The notes: a model not told the origin generated them from the letters alone. A stretch of DNA of 64,000 nt from Sedimentitalea todarodis (GCF_032595355.1 NZ_JASMWN010000009.1:105654-169653), one strand, 5' to 3'; counted from the first letter of the stretch, positions 52,429 to 61,997 are shown. Numbers and translations are program-made.

Positions 52429-52719
52429 TCATGATCTTTCTGTCAAAGGCCATTGCTGCGCTGCATGAAGCACACGCAAGATTGTCACGGCGGCCGCAGT
52501 CTCAGCATAGACCACGATGTAGTTGGGGCGCACGACCATCTCGCGCGCTTCATCTACCCGACCCACACGATACATCTGCGGATGCTCCGGCAGGCGAGAT
52601 GTCTTGTCATCGATTTCGTCTTTCAGCGCTTGAGCCGCGTCGGGATTGTCGTCGGAAATGTAGTCGATGATCGCGAACAAATCAGCGATGGCCAACGCAC
52701 TCCACTCAAGAACCGGCAC
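52429..52719 (-). CDS. RelE/ParE-family toxin
   Basis: A 96-residue toxin of the RelE/ParE superfamily: LEWSALAIADLFAIIDYISD at the start, LPEHPQMYRVGRVDEAREMV and YIVVYAE in the core. The GTG at 52719 gives the usual family N-terminus and overlaps the antitoxin by 14 bases; a TTG at 52734 is the alternative. The ParE-type pattern (no clear RelE catalytic Lys/Arg set) leans towards a gyrase poison. Stabilises the element or blocks plasmid-free segregants. Confidence 0.88.
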   Translation of the reverse strand: MPVLEWSALAIADLFAIIDYISDDNPDAAQALKDEIDDKTSRLPEHPQMYRVGRVDEAREMVVRPNYIVVYAETAAAVTILRVLHAAQQWPLTERS

Positions 52720-53005
52720 GACGTTTTTCGTCAATCAACGCCTGGGCGTCCTGCATCGCCTGAGTGTGAGGGACAGCCGGGCGAGGATCGTCCAGGGCTT
52801 CCTGCACCTTTGCGCGAAACCAGGCGTCATAGGCATCCGGATCAGTGGTCAGCCCCGCAGGTAATCCACCTTCCCTTGCAACGCGTGTCAAAAGAATGCG
52901 GACCGCATCCGAAAGCGTCAGACCAACGCCGGCGAGGGCGTCCGCAGCTTGAGCTTTGAGCTGGTCGTCGACGCGGACATGAAGCATTGAGGTTCGGGCT
53001 GGCAT
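52706..53005 (-). CDS. RelB/DinJ-family antitoxin
   Basis: A 99-residue antitoxin. The N-terminal ribbon-helix-helix (LHVRVDDQLKAQAADALAGV then LTLSDAVRILLTRV) is typical of RelB/DinJ. The C-terminal half (FRAKVQEALDDPRPAVPH) wraps the toxin. First gene of the toxin-antitoxin operon and presumably its autorepressor. Confidence 0.9.
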   Translation of the reverse strand: MPARTSMLHVRVDDQLKAQAADALAGVGLTLSDAVRILLTRVAREGGLPAGLTTDPDAYDAWFRAKVQEALDDPRPAVPHTQAMQDAQALIDEKRRAGS

Positions 53006-53224
53006 TGAGCATCCTCCTGAGCGTGAATGTATCTCATTTGAGATGCGTCTTCAACCCAATGGATGCCACATGAACCCGATCAACTTTCGACAAGCGGCAC
53101 GCATCCCGCGCAGCGGCTCCGTGCTGGAATGACGCGCTTCGCGCTAAATTTAGCGCGAAGCGGTAGTGCGCCAATCCCGAGCAACCCTGACAAGGTGGAA
53201 TGCGCCCGCCGCAAATCGAGGACC

Positions 53225-53767
53225 TTACTCGAAGTCTATCTCAGGCATCGTCGCCCGTGGTTTCGCGAGCACGCCATCTTCGGTGATTGCGGCAATCGAA
53301 GTCGGCGTGCGACGCGAGAGTTCGACCCCATCGCCGGACATCATGGCGTCGACAAACTCGGTTTTCTTCAGGACTGAGCCATCGGATTCCACGTAGGTCA
53401 TGTCACCGCCACGTTCATGTGACACCGATCCGTCAGCCTTGATCCGCACCCAGGCCCCGCCCACTTGTACAGAAATCATGTGATCTTCGACCACCACGCC
53501 TTCCCAACTGACATCAGGATCACGGCGCAGCACGATCTTGTCCGGGCGCAGCTTGATCTGAACATCGCGCGGCCTGTCCTTGTCGATCGTACTCACGACC
53601 AGAAACGCTTCCTGCTGCTCGGGATCGGAGTGGATCGTGGCATTTCCGTTTTTGGGTGGCCAGACATTCGCCTCCGCCCGCCGATTGCCCTGCGGGTCCC
53701 GGTGAAACCCGATATAAAGTTGGGCCGAGCGCCATATCCGCGCCAGAGGGGTCTTCGTCACAGTCAT
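53225..53767 (-). CDS. Conserved-looking protein of the ParB-like/DUF3768 operon, unknown function
   Basis: A 180-residue beta-rich soluble protein. No family recognised. Repeated short strands occur, such as VQIKLRPDKIVLRRDPDVSW and VQVGGAWVRIKADGSV, suggesting a beta-sandwich. The ATG at 53767 has AAAGGTG upstream. It lies 91 bases after the ParB-like gene, on the same strand, at the end of the operon started by element copy B. A possible partner of the ParB-like protein in the leading region. Confidence 0.65.
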   Translation of the reverse strand: MTVTKTPLARIWRSAQLYIGFHRDPQGNRRAEANVWPPKNGNATIHSDPEQQEAFLVVSTIDKDRPRDVQIKLRPDKIVLRRDPDVSWEGVVVEDHMISVQVGGAWVRIKADGSVSHERGGDMTYVESDGSVLKKTEFVDAMMSGDGVELSRRTPTSIAAITEDGVLAKPRATMPEIDFE

Positions 53768-53858
53768 GGATCGCACCTTTCACAACAGGGTTGGTTGCAC
53801 AAGTTCATCGCTTCTCAGGATGAGCAGGCAGGGCGGTATTCCGCCCTGCCTCGCTGTC

Positions 53859-55718
53859 TCAGCCCATTCCCTCGGGGAGCCAAGCTGCAAGAATTGCCTC
53901 CTGCGCATCGCTCAGGCCAAGCGCGCGACGCACAGCGGGGTCGGCAAACAGGGTTTCCAACTTCTCGGCCTTTTCACCTTTTTTCAGTTTGGCGAAACCG
54001 GTCACGGTCGCATGATCTTCTGGCAGGTCCAGAAGTTCACGCCACAGGGAATTGAGATAGGCGGCCCCAACCCGGGAAAAGAAGTTTTCGGCAGTCGGTG
54101 TCCAGACCTCACGGATCGAGGTCGAGACCCTCTTGTCGATCAGACCGGCCAGTTTCTCATCCTCCACCGTCAGCAATGCGGCGAGATGGCGGGTCAGCTC
54201 CGCCATGATATGCTCCATGCCCTTTGCTTTGAACGCACGGAACCCACGGGCCAGATCACTGCCAAACGGGTCCTTCGGAGTGCTCGCCGGGGTGGTCAGG
54301 CGATCATCCAGCGCATAGCCTGCCGCATCGGTCGAGGGCAGGTTTGCCACGTCACTGGCGCTCAGGCCAAACGGGCGGCGATAGCCTGCCTTGCCCGTCA
54401 ATTGAAACGCCAGCAGGGCGAGGATCATGTCCGGATCGCGCAAGGCGGCATGTTGCCGAGCCCCCGTGGCGACGCAGGCCAGATCAGCCGCCAGTTTCTG
54501 GGAGATTGGCGATTTCGGCTTGTCCGCCGAAGCTGCGCCGGCGTCGTGTTGTGAAGCTTCCAGAACGCCTGTCGCAATGGCGGCGTCCTGATCCTCGCGC
54601 TTGATCAACCCGCGAAGTGCCGACAGTGCGCCATCGTGGCTGACATAGACCATGGCCCCGGCCAGCGCTGTCTGCTGATCCGAATAGGCACCCTCGGTGA
54701 TCGCTTCCAAAGCCGCGAACTCGGCACGCTCTGCTTCATCCAACGGCCCGTTGTCGGCTTGGTCTGCCAAGGCATCATGACGCGCGGATTGATCTTCGCT
54801 CAGCACGCCTTCCTCTTTGTAGACGCGGGCAAAGCCGTGGTCGCGCTGCATCTCATACCAGAACGGGTTGCTGTCGTCGGAGGTCATGATCCAGGCCCAG
54901 CCTTCATCCTCTTGGAGTCGACCCGCTTCTTCTTCCAGCTTCTCGGCAAACAGACGATTCAGGATGTCTGGATTGTCAAACAGGGTCTCATCCTCAAAGA
55001 GATCCTGAGTGACGGTGCCGCCTTCTGCTTCATAGGCCCCCTGCCCGACAAATTGTGCCTTGCGATTGTCGCCATCAACTGCATCGGGTTTCAGGGCGCT
55101 TCTGATCTGGTATTCGTTGAACCAGCCGCTCTTTGCCCGTTCCAGCACCTCCAGGATTTTCTTGTGATCCTCACTGACAGTCATGGCCTTGGCCTGGCCC
55201 ATGCTGATCTCTTCGGATTTCAGTGCGTCCAGTACAGGGCCGGGCAGGCCCGCCAGCGCAAGGCGACGGCGCACATGCGCCTCGGTCACTCCGAACGCCT
55301 GGCTGATCTTGCCGATGGACAGCGCCTTTTCCGCCATTCGTGCATAGGCGCGCACCTCGTCCACCGGGTCCAGCTCTTCGCGTGCGGTGTTTTCCGCATT
55401 GGCCCATTCCTCGGCCACATGCGTTGACGCGGCCATACGGACCGGAACGGTTGCCAAGTCGGGGCGCTCGGCCACAGCGATGGTCAGCGCGCGCAGGCGG
55501 CGACCGCCAGCGACGATGCCCACCTTGCCCGCATTGTCGCGCAATCCGGCAAGGTTCTGGATCAGGCCGCAAGCCGTGATGCTATCCGCCAGAAGGGCAA
55601 TACCCTCCTCGGCCACCTCCTGACGCGGGTTCAGATCGGACAGGTACAGATCGGCCAGCGGCACGTATTCGATGATTTCAGCAGCAGTCTCTGCGACGAT
55701 GGTTGTTTGCGTATTCAT
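53859..55718 (-). CDS. Large ParB-like nuclease-domain protein
   Basis: A 619-residue protein. Residues 15-115 are a ParB N-terminal domain (VPLADLYLSDLNPRQEV, AGGRRLRALTIA). A helix-turn-helix follows (IGKISQAFGVTEAHVRRRLA near residue 140). The remaining 430 residues are acidic and not recognised. This layout occurs in leading-region proteins of conjugative plasmids (YubM-type), separate from the partition ParB. A true ParB for this element is at 46325, so this one has another job, perhaps during establishment in the recipient. Confidence 0.85.
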   Translation of the reverse strand: MNTQTTIVAETAAEIIEYVPLADLYLSDLNPRQEVAEEGIALLADSITACGLIQNLAGLRDNAGKVGIVAGGRRLRALTIAVAERPDLATVPVRMAASTHVAEEWANAENTAREELDPVDEVRAYARMAEKALSIGKISQAFGVTEAHVRRRLALAGLPGPVLDALKSEEISMGQAKAMTVSEDHKKILEVLERAKSGWFNEYQIRSALKPDAVDGDNRKAQFVGQGAYEAEGGTVTQDLFEDETLFDNPDILNRLFAEKLEEEAGRLQEDEGWAWIMTSDDSNPFWYEMQRDHGFARVYKEEGVLSEDQSARHDALADQADNGPLDEAERAEFAALEAITEGAYSDQQTALAGAMVYVSHDGALSALRGLIKREDQDAAIATGVLEASQHDAGAASADKPKSPISQKLAADLACVATGARQHAALRDPDMILALLAFQLTGKAGYRRPFGLSASDVANLPSTDAAGYALDDRLTTPASTPKDPFGSDLARGFRAFKAKGMEHIMAELTRHLAALLTVEDEKLAGLIDKRVSTSIREVWTPTAENFFSRVGAAYLNSLWRELLDLPEDHATVTGFAKLKKGEKAEKLETLFADPAVRRALGLSDAQEAILAAWLPEGMG

Positions 55719-55863
55719 TGGGTCATTCCTTGATAAAGATCGGTGCTTTTGTTTGGGTTGCCCTACCCCGACGGTGTAGAGCGAGGGGCCTAGGCCCGGG
55801 CTTGTGTTTTCAAGAAAGCGAGGCCGATCTTGGCGGAGAGACCTTTCCCGATTGCGGTTGAAA

Positions 55864-56268
55864 TCAGTATTCGCTCGGACACATGATGGTCAGGGCGCGT
55901 TGGGTGACCGTCGGATCAAACGGGCGCTCGGAGCCGTATCTGAAGTCCAGGTCATAGAGATCGACCTTCCAGAACAGCTTTTGGTCGCCGACCGTCACCG
56001 ATCCGAATGTGTGATCGCCCCAGGGGTCGTTATCTTCGGTGAACTGCGTATCGGTGGCCACCGCCGCCAGTGCAGCCGCCTGGAACGCGGCCCCCTCACC
56101 TGACACGCCGGGGGTCACGAGAACCTGCCCCTTGATGCCCTTCTGTTGCATCTCATACGCCGCCACAGGATCGATCAGAGCGTTGCGGAACAGATCATTC
56201 TGCTTGGCAATTTCTGCCGCCTGCTGGGCGGTGTCGTGTTCGATGTCGCTTGCGGTCTCGACTTCCAT
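55864..56268 (-). CDS. DUF3768-domain protein
   Basis: A 134-residue protein of the DUF3768 family, seen in VGDQKLFWKVDLYDLDFRYG and the Asp/Trp-rich NDPWGDHTFGS. Acidic, no signal peptide. AAGGAGACC precedes the ATG. It directly follows element copy B and is 145 bases before the ParB-like gene on the same strand. The family is common on alphaproteobacterial plasmids; its biochemical role is unknown. Confidence 0.85.
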   Translation of the reverse strand: MEVETASDIEHDTAQQAAEIAKQNDLFRNALIDPVAAYEMQQKGIKGQVLVTPGVSGEGAAFQAAALAAVATDTQFTEDNDPWGDHTFGSVTVGDQKLFWKVDLYDLDFRYGSERPFDPTVTQRALTIMCPSEY

Positions 56269-56295
56269 AGTCAGGTCTCCTTGTGTTGATCCCTC

Positions 56296-56770
56296 CGGGG
56301 GTGATCCCCGAATGGCGCTGGTTTTGAGCCAAGCCCTGAAAGGGCGTCGTCTCTAAAACCTGCCACGTGGCGAACGCGGAGAGGGGCGAGACCAGACAAA
56401 TCGACAAGGGGGGTGCGGCCCGCAGGCGAGAGCCGAGGACACGGCCTTGTCTATTTGTCTTGTCCGAGGGGGGAGGCCGCGCCTTCCCCCTGACGGGAAG
56501 GCGGCGTTTGGCTTGTCCAAATCCCGCCTGACCCAGCAAGAATTGGCAAAGGATCCCCGATCCTGCGCGAGCGCAAAAAGGATCGTCACCCGAAAGGGCA
56601 GATCACCGCGGGTTGAGACGACCCTGCCGCAAAGCCCCTGCCCCGGCTCGGCAGAGACGGCGCGGGGGCTATTGCGGCAGGGAGTTCAGGACGTGGGGTT
56701 CTGGGTGAAAGCCGGCCTGCCGGCTGGAGCCTAGTGCCTGGTCCCGAGACACAAGGCTCGGGATTTGCAC
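56296..56770 (-). promoter_or_regulatory. Duplicated structured leader element, copy B (upstream of the DUF3768 operon)
   Basis: Second copy of the element at 50943-51421, same strand and same distance class to its gene (about 25-30 bases). Equivalent stems: CGGGG/CCCCG (56296-56310); GGTTTTGAG/CTCTAAAACC (56320-56360) enclosing GCCCT/AGGGC; 56394-56409 with 56445-56460, again 15 pairs with the same C/T mismatch; GTTTGG/CCAAAT (56506-56522); GGATC/GATCC (56551-56563); CCCTGCCGCAA plus AGCCCC (56622-56638) with 56665-56682; AGCCGG/CCGGCT (56710-56725); CCCGAG/CTCGGG (56743-56762). Both copies keep the strip GGTGCGGCCCGCAGGCG in the apical part of the long stem. Confidence 0.85.
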
Positions 56771-57503
56771 CGATACTGGTCGTCGGCTGTTTCAAGGCAG
56801 TGCTGTGTGGATCAGCTGGTCATCAAATGCGTTCGTCATTCCGCCTTTGCCAGCGCGCGCTCCATGACTTCAACGTCGAGCAGACACTGATATCAGTTAC
56901 ATCAAATCGAGTTCTGATTCTTCGGATCAGCGCAAATGCGCCGTGAGATCGGCCGCGCGATTAAAGAACGCTGATCTTTCAATAATATAGCTGCCCTCAC
57001 ATCGAACGGACGGCACCGTAAGAGCACCGGATTTGAGCGCGCGTGCCACAAAAAGTCCAGAAAATTCCATATTAAATCCAGCTTGTGTGAGCAGGATTAC
57101 AGAGTTCCAAGGCAAGCTGTGGCAAGACTTGGATATTGTAACGATGATCCTGGCAACGAGTACGGAATAGGTGAGTGGTGAAGGTAACGAGTTCTTCGTA
57201 ATTGAGCGAAGGTGTTCACGAACAATTTTATCAAGTGCCGGGCGCAAGGGAGACCTTGCGCCCAATTTTATGATCAGGGCCGTGGCCTACAGCATCTACA
57301 CACGACCCCGATTAGACGTCCGCTTGTTAGATCAACGCCGCAGCGCAGCGTTCGCATCCCTGCCATTCCTGCATCTTGCAGCATTTTCGATGAGCAGCTG
57401 ATCAGGGCGGAACAACGGGCCGGCTCACCTGCCGCCCGGCATGGGGCCGAATTCACTCACAATTCACCCCAACTCGACCGGACCAAACCGTGCAAATAGA
57501 GCG
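56771..57503. other. Gene-free stretch at the right edge of the conjugative module
   Basis: 733 bases with no supported gene and no obvious repeat. Overlapping short ORFs lack ribosome-binding sites and family resemblance. Base composition is more AT-rich (around 56880-57300) than the neighbours, which suggests a junction between segments of different origin. Confidence 0.5.
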
Positions 57504-58169
57504 TCAAGCTGCCGTCGGGGGTCGCCGCTCGTCCCGCCATCGCATCGCGATCTCAGCGACGAGTAGATACGGCACAAAAAACGCAACGACCTGGATCTGG
57601 TCGAATAAACCTGTGAACTCCTTGTTAGAGGCGAGGCCACCGGTTGCAGCGTACCAGATGGCGTAATGCATGCGATATATCCATGACGCGACCGCGAGTA
57701 CGACCAAGCGCACGGCCCAAGCGAAATGGCGACGCAAGTCCTTGGCCATCGCGTAGTAAACCGTGTTGACCGCCGTCCAGATCATCGCAGTGCCATAGAT
57801 GGCGAACCACAGACTCATCCACCAGCCGCCTATTGTGCCATTCAGCGTAATGTAAACGAGCCCGCCAAGCCCCGTGGTGACGGCCAGCACGAAAAGAACA
57901 TATCCGAACCGCCGGTGCAGACCGGGCCAGCGGCGCCTGACGATCGGAAGCGCCTGAAGTGGTGCGCCAAAGGTCAAAACGGCACCCGCAATCATGTGCA
58001 GTGCGATTACTGCATTGGCCAAAGTGCCATCTTTCTGAAAGACACGCGATACCTCGCCCGGCGATTGAGAAACCAGGCCGCGCACACCCAGATCGCCGGA
58101 ATAGACCACGAACCAGCCCGTATTCAGGGCCAGCACCGAAAGGAGCAAAGTCGGCAGGTAACGCTGCAT
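57504..58169 (-). CDS. DUF2306 membrane protein
   Basis: A 221-residue protein with about six membrane helices. The DUF2306 pattern is visible: IALHMIAGAVLTFGAPLQAL, RRWPGLHRRFGYVLF and HFAWAVRLVVLAVASWIYRM, with conserved His residues. ATG 58169 was chosen; a GTG at 58205 is possible. Stand-alone gene. Function unknown. Confidence 0.85.
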   Translation of the reverse strand: MQRYLPTLLLSVLALNTGWFVVYSGDLGVRGLVSQSPGEVSRVFQKDGTLANAVIALHMIAGAVLTFGAPLQALPIVRRRWPGLHRRFGYVLFVLAVTTGLGGLVYITLNGTIGGWWMSLWFAIYGTAMIWTAVNTVYYAMAKDLRRHFAWAVRLVVLAVASWIYRMHYAIWYAATGGLASNKEFTGLFDQIQVVAFFVPYLLVAEIAMRWRDERRPPTAA

Positions 58170-58472
58170 GCAGATTAGATAGCGCGCATCCTGGGTCAAA
58201 GCCACTGGCCAAGCTCTTGGCAGTGGCTTCTTCCGCGACCGATCTTCCAGTGCTGCTCACAATCAAGACAAGCCGAAAACACGCACATTGATTGGCCCAC
58301 ATCGAAAAATCTTCGCCATTGGGGAACTTCGTCAAGAGATCGCGATGCTGCGCCACGGCCTGTCCTAGGAGCCATTCGCTGCGACCGCATGATTCCGGTG
58401 CCGGTGAACTCACACTGGGCGGGACAGACCGGAATCGCACTACTGCTGCGAATGTGGGTGTAAGAGAGGCGA

Positions 58473-59267
58473 CTAGGGTTTCTGTGCCTTGATGATCAGT
58501 GCTGGCATATCGAACTCAACCCCTCCGTCTCCGGCGGAGAACGGCGCCAAGGCGTGCTCGGACGCCTCCACCAGTCGTTCGAACTGCTTGTCTGACAAGA
58601 CGCCTCCGAGCGTCCACACGCAGGCTCGCTCGGTCGAGACCATTGCGTCAATCGACCGGAAGCGAACCTCGCCGCTGTGCCGTACGATCTCTGCATCGAC
58701 AAAACCTGCTTTGTGGCAGATGTCAGTCAGCCGCTCTGCATCGCCGAGAATAAATGGAGCTCGAAAGGTGGTCCCAACGTCTTTGCCGAATAGCTGATCG
58801 AGCAGGAGCGCAAAAGCGCCGTAGCCTGGAGAATTCTCGACCGCGTCACACACCGCCACGGCCAACCGTCCCTTGGGCTTCAGGACCCGCATCATCTCGG
58901 TGAGCGCTTTCGGCCTGTCTTCGAAGAACATGAAGCCGAACTGGCTGACGACCGCGTCAAAGCTGTTGTCCGGGAAAGGCAAGTTCTCGGCCTTGCCTTC
59001 CCGCCACTCGATCTGCCCTGGCTTGCGGCACGCAACAGCCAGCATTTCCGGATTGGCATCCAGTCCGACCACCGAGCCCGATGGCCCTGCAATCTCGGCG
59101 GCGGCGAGCGTCGCCGCGCCAGTTCCGCAGGCCACATCCAGAACGCGGTCGCCTGTCTGCACCCCGGCTTCGGCGCAGACCACCGGTCCCCACTGAGCAA
59201 ACAGGGCTGGCACGAATTGCGCATCATAAACCTCCGCCGGCGGGCGTGTTTTCTGCTGAACAGTCAT
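58473..59267 (-). CDS. Class I SAM-dependent methyltransferase (UbiE/Methyltransf_11 type)
   Basis: A 264-residue methyltransferase. Motif I LDVACGTGAAT, the acidic SAM ligand in VVGLDANPEML, GKAENLPFPDNSFDAVV (motifs post-I/II) and FGFMFFEDRPKAL. ATG 59267 is preceded by AGGAGATA; the longer ORF was rejected. Divergent from an AraC regulator 74 bases away, so presumably controlled by it. Substrate unknown. Confidence 0.9.
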   Translation of the reverse strand: MTVQQKTRPPAEVYDAQFVPALFAQWGPVVCAEAGVQTGDRVLDVACGTGAATLAAAEIAGPSGSVVGLDANPEMLAVACRKPGQIEWREGKAENLPFPDNSFDAVVSQFGFMFFEDRPKALTEMMRVLKPKGRLAVAVCDAVENSPGYGAFALLLDQLFGKDVGTTFRAPFILGDAERLTDICHKAGFVDAEIVRHSGEVRFRSIDAMVSTERACVWTLGGVLSDKQFERLVEASEHALAPFSAGDGGVEFDMPALIIKAQKP

Positions 59268-59340
59268 CCTGTATCTCCTTCTGTTGGACGTTCTGGGCGC
59301 GACGGCTGGGCACATCGCGGCAATGAGGTTATCCTGAGAC

Positions 59341-60411
59341 ATGGCTCGGACCCATGACCAGACGTCTCATTCACATGCTGGATCGTCCACGGTTCAGCGC
59401 CAGCCGGTCCTCTGTCAGGACTCGGCCACCGACCCGCTGTCCGACGTGCTGCGGATGGTGAAGCTGACCGGCGCGGTGTTCCACCTGGTTGAGGCGACAT
59501 TCCCCTGGGGCGTGGATGTTCCCCGGGCGCGTGACTATTCCTCGATCATCTTGCCCCGCGCACAGCATGTGATCTCTTACCACATCATCCTGAAGGGCTC
59601 GGGCTGGGTGGGAATTCCGGGCGGGGCTTCGACCTGGTTCGAGGCGGGCGACATCCTGGTGCTGGCCCACGGCGACGCCTATTCGCTGCTCAGCTCGCCA
59701 GGTCAGACGCCCGAGTACGACCGTGCGGCGACCATCGGTTTCTTCCGCGAGTGGATGGCCGGCAAGTTGTCCTTCGTTACTCGCGAAGGCGGCGGTGGCG
59801 CGGGCGGCACCGAATACATGTGCGGCTTTCTCGGCTGCGACCTGCGCCCGTTCAATCCGGTGCTCTCGACACTTCCGCAGTTGCTGCGCATCCGGCAGTC
59901 CGGACTGGACCGGCAGGATCTGCTGGGACGCCTGATCGACCTGACGCTTGCCGACGCGCGCCTGCCGCAGCTGGGCGGCGAAGCCATCCGCCTGCGGCTG
60001 AGCGAACTGATCTTCGTCGAGGTGATCCGTCTCTACCTGGACTCCCTGCCGGCGCACGAAACCGGTTGGCTGTCGGGACTGCGCGATCCGGCCATCGGCA
60101 GGATCCTGACCCTGCTCCACGACCGCCCGGCCCATCCTTGGACGCTCGCCTTGCTGGCCGAAGAGGCGGGCATGTCTCGTTCCGCCATGGTGGCGCGCTT
60201 CACCCACCTGATCGGGCATTCTCCGATGCAGTACCTCACTCTCTGGCGCATGCAGATTGCCGCTCGCCTCTTAGCCGACAGTTCCATGAAGGTGGCTCGG
60301 GTCGGGCGCGAGATCGGTTACAAATCCGAGGCGGCGTTCAGCCGGAGATTCAAGAAAGCGGTTGGTCTATCTCCTGCCGACTGGCGCAAGAAGACGATCG
60401 CGGGTGTTTAG
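59341..60411 (+). CDS. AraC-family regulator with cupin_6 domain
   Basis: A 356-residue regulator. N-terminal cupin-type sensor (LSDVLRMVKLTGAVFHLVEA, SYHIILKGSGWVGIPGG, EAGDILVLAHGDAY). Two C-terminal helix-turn-helices (LALLAEEAGMSRSAMVARFT and VARVGREIGYKSEAAFSRRF). The pair with the divergent methyltransferase forms a compact regulator-enzyme unit, common in this family. Confidence 0.9.
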   Translation: MARTHDQTSHSHAGSSTVQRQPVLCQDSATDPLSDVLRMVKLTGAVFHLVEATFPWGVDVPRARDYSSIILPRAQHVISYHIILKGSGWVGIPGGASTWFEAGDILVLAHGDAYSLLSSPGQTPEYDRAATIGFFREWMAGKLSFVTREGGGGAGGTEYMCGFLGCDLRPFNPVLSTLPQLLRIRQSGLDRQDLLGRLIDLTLADARLPQLGGEAIRLRLSELIFVEVIRLYLDSLPAHETGWLSGLRDPAIGRILTLLHDRPAHPWTLALLAEEAGMSRSAMVARFTHLIGHSPMQYLTLWRMQIAARLLADSSMKVARVGREIGYKSEAAFSRRFKKAVGLSPADWRKKTIAGV

Positions 60412-60773
60412 ACCCAACATCGAGACCCGTCGCTGCATTCAATCCGAAGGTCTCAAATGTCCCTCACGCGATCCGGGCGTTGTCCTTAGAAACTTCGCTG
60501 CGCCTTGTTCGACCGGCCGCATTTCCTTCTGCCATGCAGCGTATTTTTTGACCGTGCAGTGGGTGATTGTGCCGCGAGCACGCGCATCGAGGAATCGGCG
60601 ATCCTGCAGTCGACGCTGACCGGACCTCTTCAGCGCAGAACGAAAGCGCGATTTCGCTGCCCGCTGGAGCAAGATGGGCAGACCACGCGTGATGCCTATG
60701 GCCTGATAACCTTCAACCCTGTCCGCCTCACGAAGATGATGGAAGGTAAATTGAACAGCGGCAGACTATGACA
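60412..60773. other. Gene-free stretch next to transposase debris
   Basis: 362 bases with no supported gene. Probably decayed sequence belonging to an old insertion; I see no inverted terminal repeats. Confidence 0.45.
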
Positions 60774-60893
60774 GGACATGGTAGGGCCACGGCCTTTCTT
60801 CAGCGGCAGGCCGGGCTGGGTTCGATCAAGCGTTTGTATATGCGATTTTTCATCCACCGACAGCACAACCGCATGGGCGGGCGGCAACGCATC
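60774..60893 (-). pseudogene. IS630-family transposase fragment
   Basis: About 40 codons still readable on the minus strand: AVVLSVDEKSHIQTLDRTQP and LPLKKGRGPTM, the DDE core of IS630 transposases including one catalytic Asp. The conserved sequence stops on both sides; neither a start nor the other catalytic residues are present. A dead remnant. Confidence 0.8.
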
Positions 60894-61059
60894 CGTTAGC
60901 ATCTCTGGCATCAACGACCGCCTTGTGCGTTCAGCCGATCCCGTCGGACTGCCCAAGGATGTGGCCGGGCATTCATTAGGCCATCCGAAGAGTGCCGGAG
61001 GGCCGTCACCATCGTTTCCGCTCTGCGGCTTCATAGCTCTGGTTGCGTCGGACCGTCCT

Positions 61060-61977
61060 CTATCCGGGCCGGGGAATTTGGCAGGCGGATGCATAGCCCA
61101 AGCCTCGCTTCATTGCAGGGAACATGCGTACACTTGCCGCTCCTAATGACAACTCGGTGCGCACGTCGCGGCCAAACCGGGCCTCGATTTTGTCACCCAG
61201 CTCTGCGGCCTGAACAAGATCGCCGGATGCGATGGCGGTTCCAAATTCATATGCGAGCGCGTCTTCCGCGCTGTCCGGCTTGCCCGCCAAAGCGTGCTTG
61301 ACCCGTTCAGAGCCAACCCCCTCAGACAGCGCATAACTACGCACCGTTTCGATACACGGGCCGCAATCCTCGGAGCGCACCGAACCAAGGCAAGCCATGT
61401 GAAAAAGCGGCGCCGACGCGTGATGACGATGACCAGAGAGCAGCATCCCATGTTGGAACCTTTCGGTCATGAAGCCGCCGGCGCACGAAAGATCGTCAAT
61501 GTAGGGCTCGTTCATATCGCGCATCAGCGACACGAACGCGAATTTCGGCAGGGGAACCGGCGACACGTGCTGGCGCAGCAGTTGGATGAAAACGCCGGCA
61601 AATACGAGCAGCGGCGGGCCCAGAACACCCGGAGCATCGCGCCAGAATATATCCTGGCTACAGATTCCAATGACCACTTCGTAGATATGAAGCACCCCAT
61701 GGGCAAACAGCCAGAGGTTTCCAACGATGGCTGCCCCCCATCGAAGGCCGGGGTGAAGCGCCGCAAATCCCAACACCACACCGGAGCCCAGATATGCTAA
61801 TCCGATGTCTCGAATGAAATGGACGTTTGCAGGGCCGGTCGCCTTGACCGTATCTACGAACCCATACCAACCCAGCGGATTGATTAGCATATAGAGGCCG
61901 AAGAAAAATGAGAACAGTGCTGCCGATCCGATCAGGATTTGCACAACGCGATCTATCGCGTCAAATTTGCCGTACAT
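61060..61977 (-). CDS. Membrane protein fused to an AhpD/CMD-like domain
   Basis: A 305-residue protein in two parts. Residues 1-135 hold about four membrane helices (DoxX/DUF4345-like: GSAALFSFFFGLYMLINPLG, VHFIRDIGLAYLGSGVVLGF). Residues 150-300 look like a carboxymuconolactone-decarboxylase/AhpD-type helical domain, with CGPC at residues 205-208 as the likely redox pair. ATG 61977 has AGGGA upstream; ATG 61992 is an alternative. Divergent from an Rrf2 regulator, with a palindrome between them. A membrane-bound peroxidase or thiol-redox function is inferred. Confidence 0.75.
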   Translation of the reverse strand: MYGKFDAIDRVVQILIGSAALFSFFFGLYMLINPLGWYGFVDTVKATGPANVHFIRDIGLAYLGSGVVLGFAALHPGLRWGAAIVGNLWLFAHGVLHIYEVVIGICSQDIFWRDAPGVLGPPLLVFAGVFIQLLRQHVSPVPLPKFAFVSLMRDMNEPYIDDLSCAGGFMTERFQHGMLLSGHRHHASAPLFHMACLGSVRSEDCGPCIETVRSYALSEGVGSERVKHALAGKPDSAEDALAYEFGTAIASGDLVQAAELGDKIEARFGRDVRTELSLGAASVRMFPAMKRGLGYASACQIPRPG

Positions 61978-61997
61978 TTGTAATCCCTGCATTATTC

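Noticed and set aside
50943..56770. Element copies considered as decayed transposons or duplicated genes
   Set aside because: No terminal inverted repeats or target duplications seen, no conserved reading frame, and differences are concentrated as paired changes in stems.
61294..61800. 168-codon plus-strand ORF
   Set aside because: Antisense to the membrane-CMD fusion protein.
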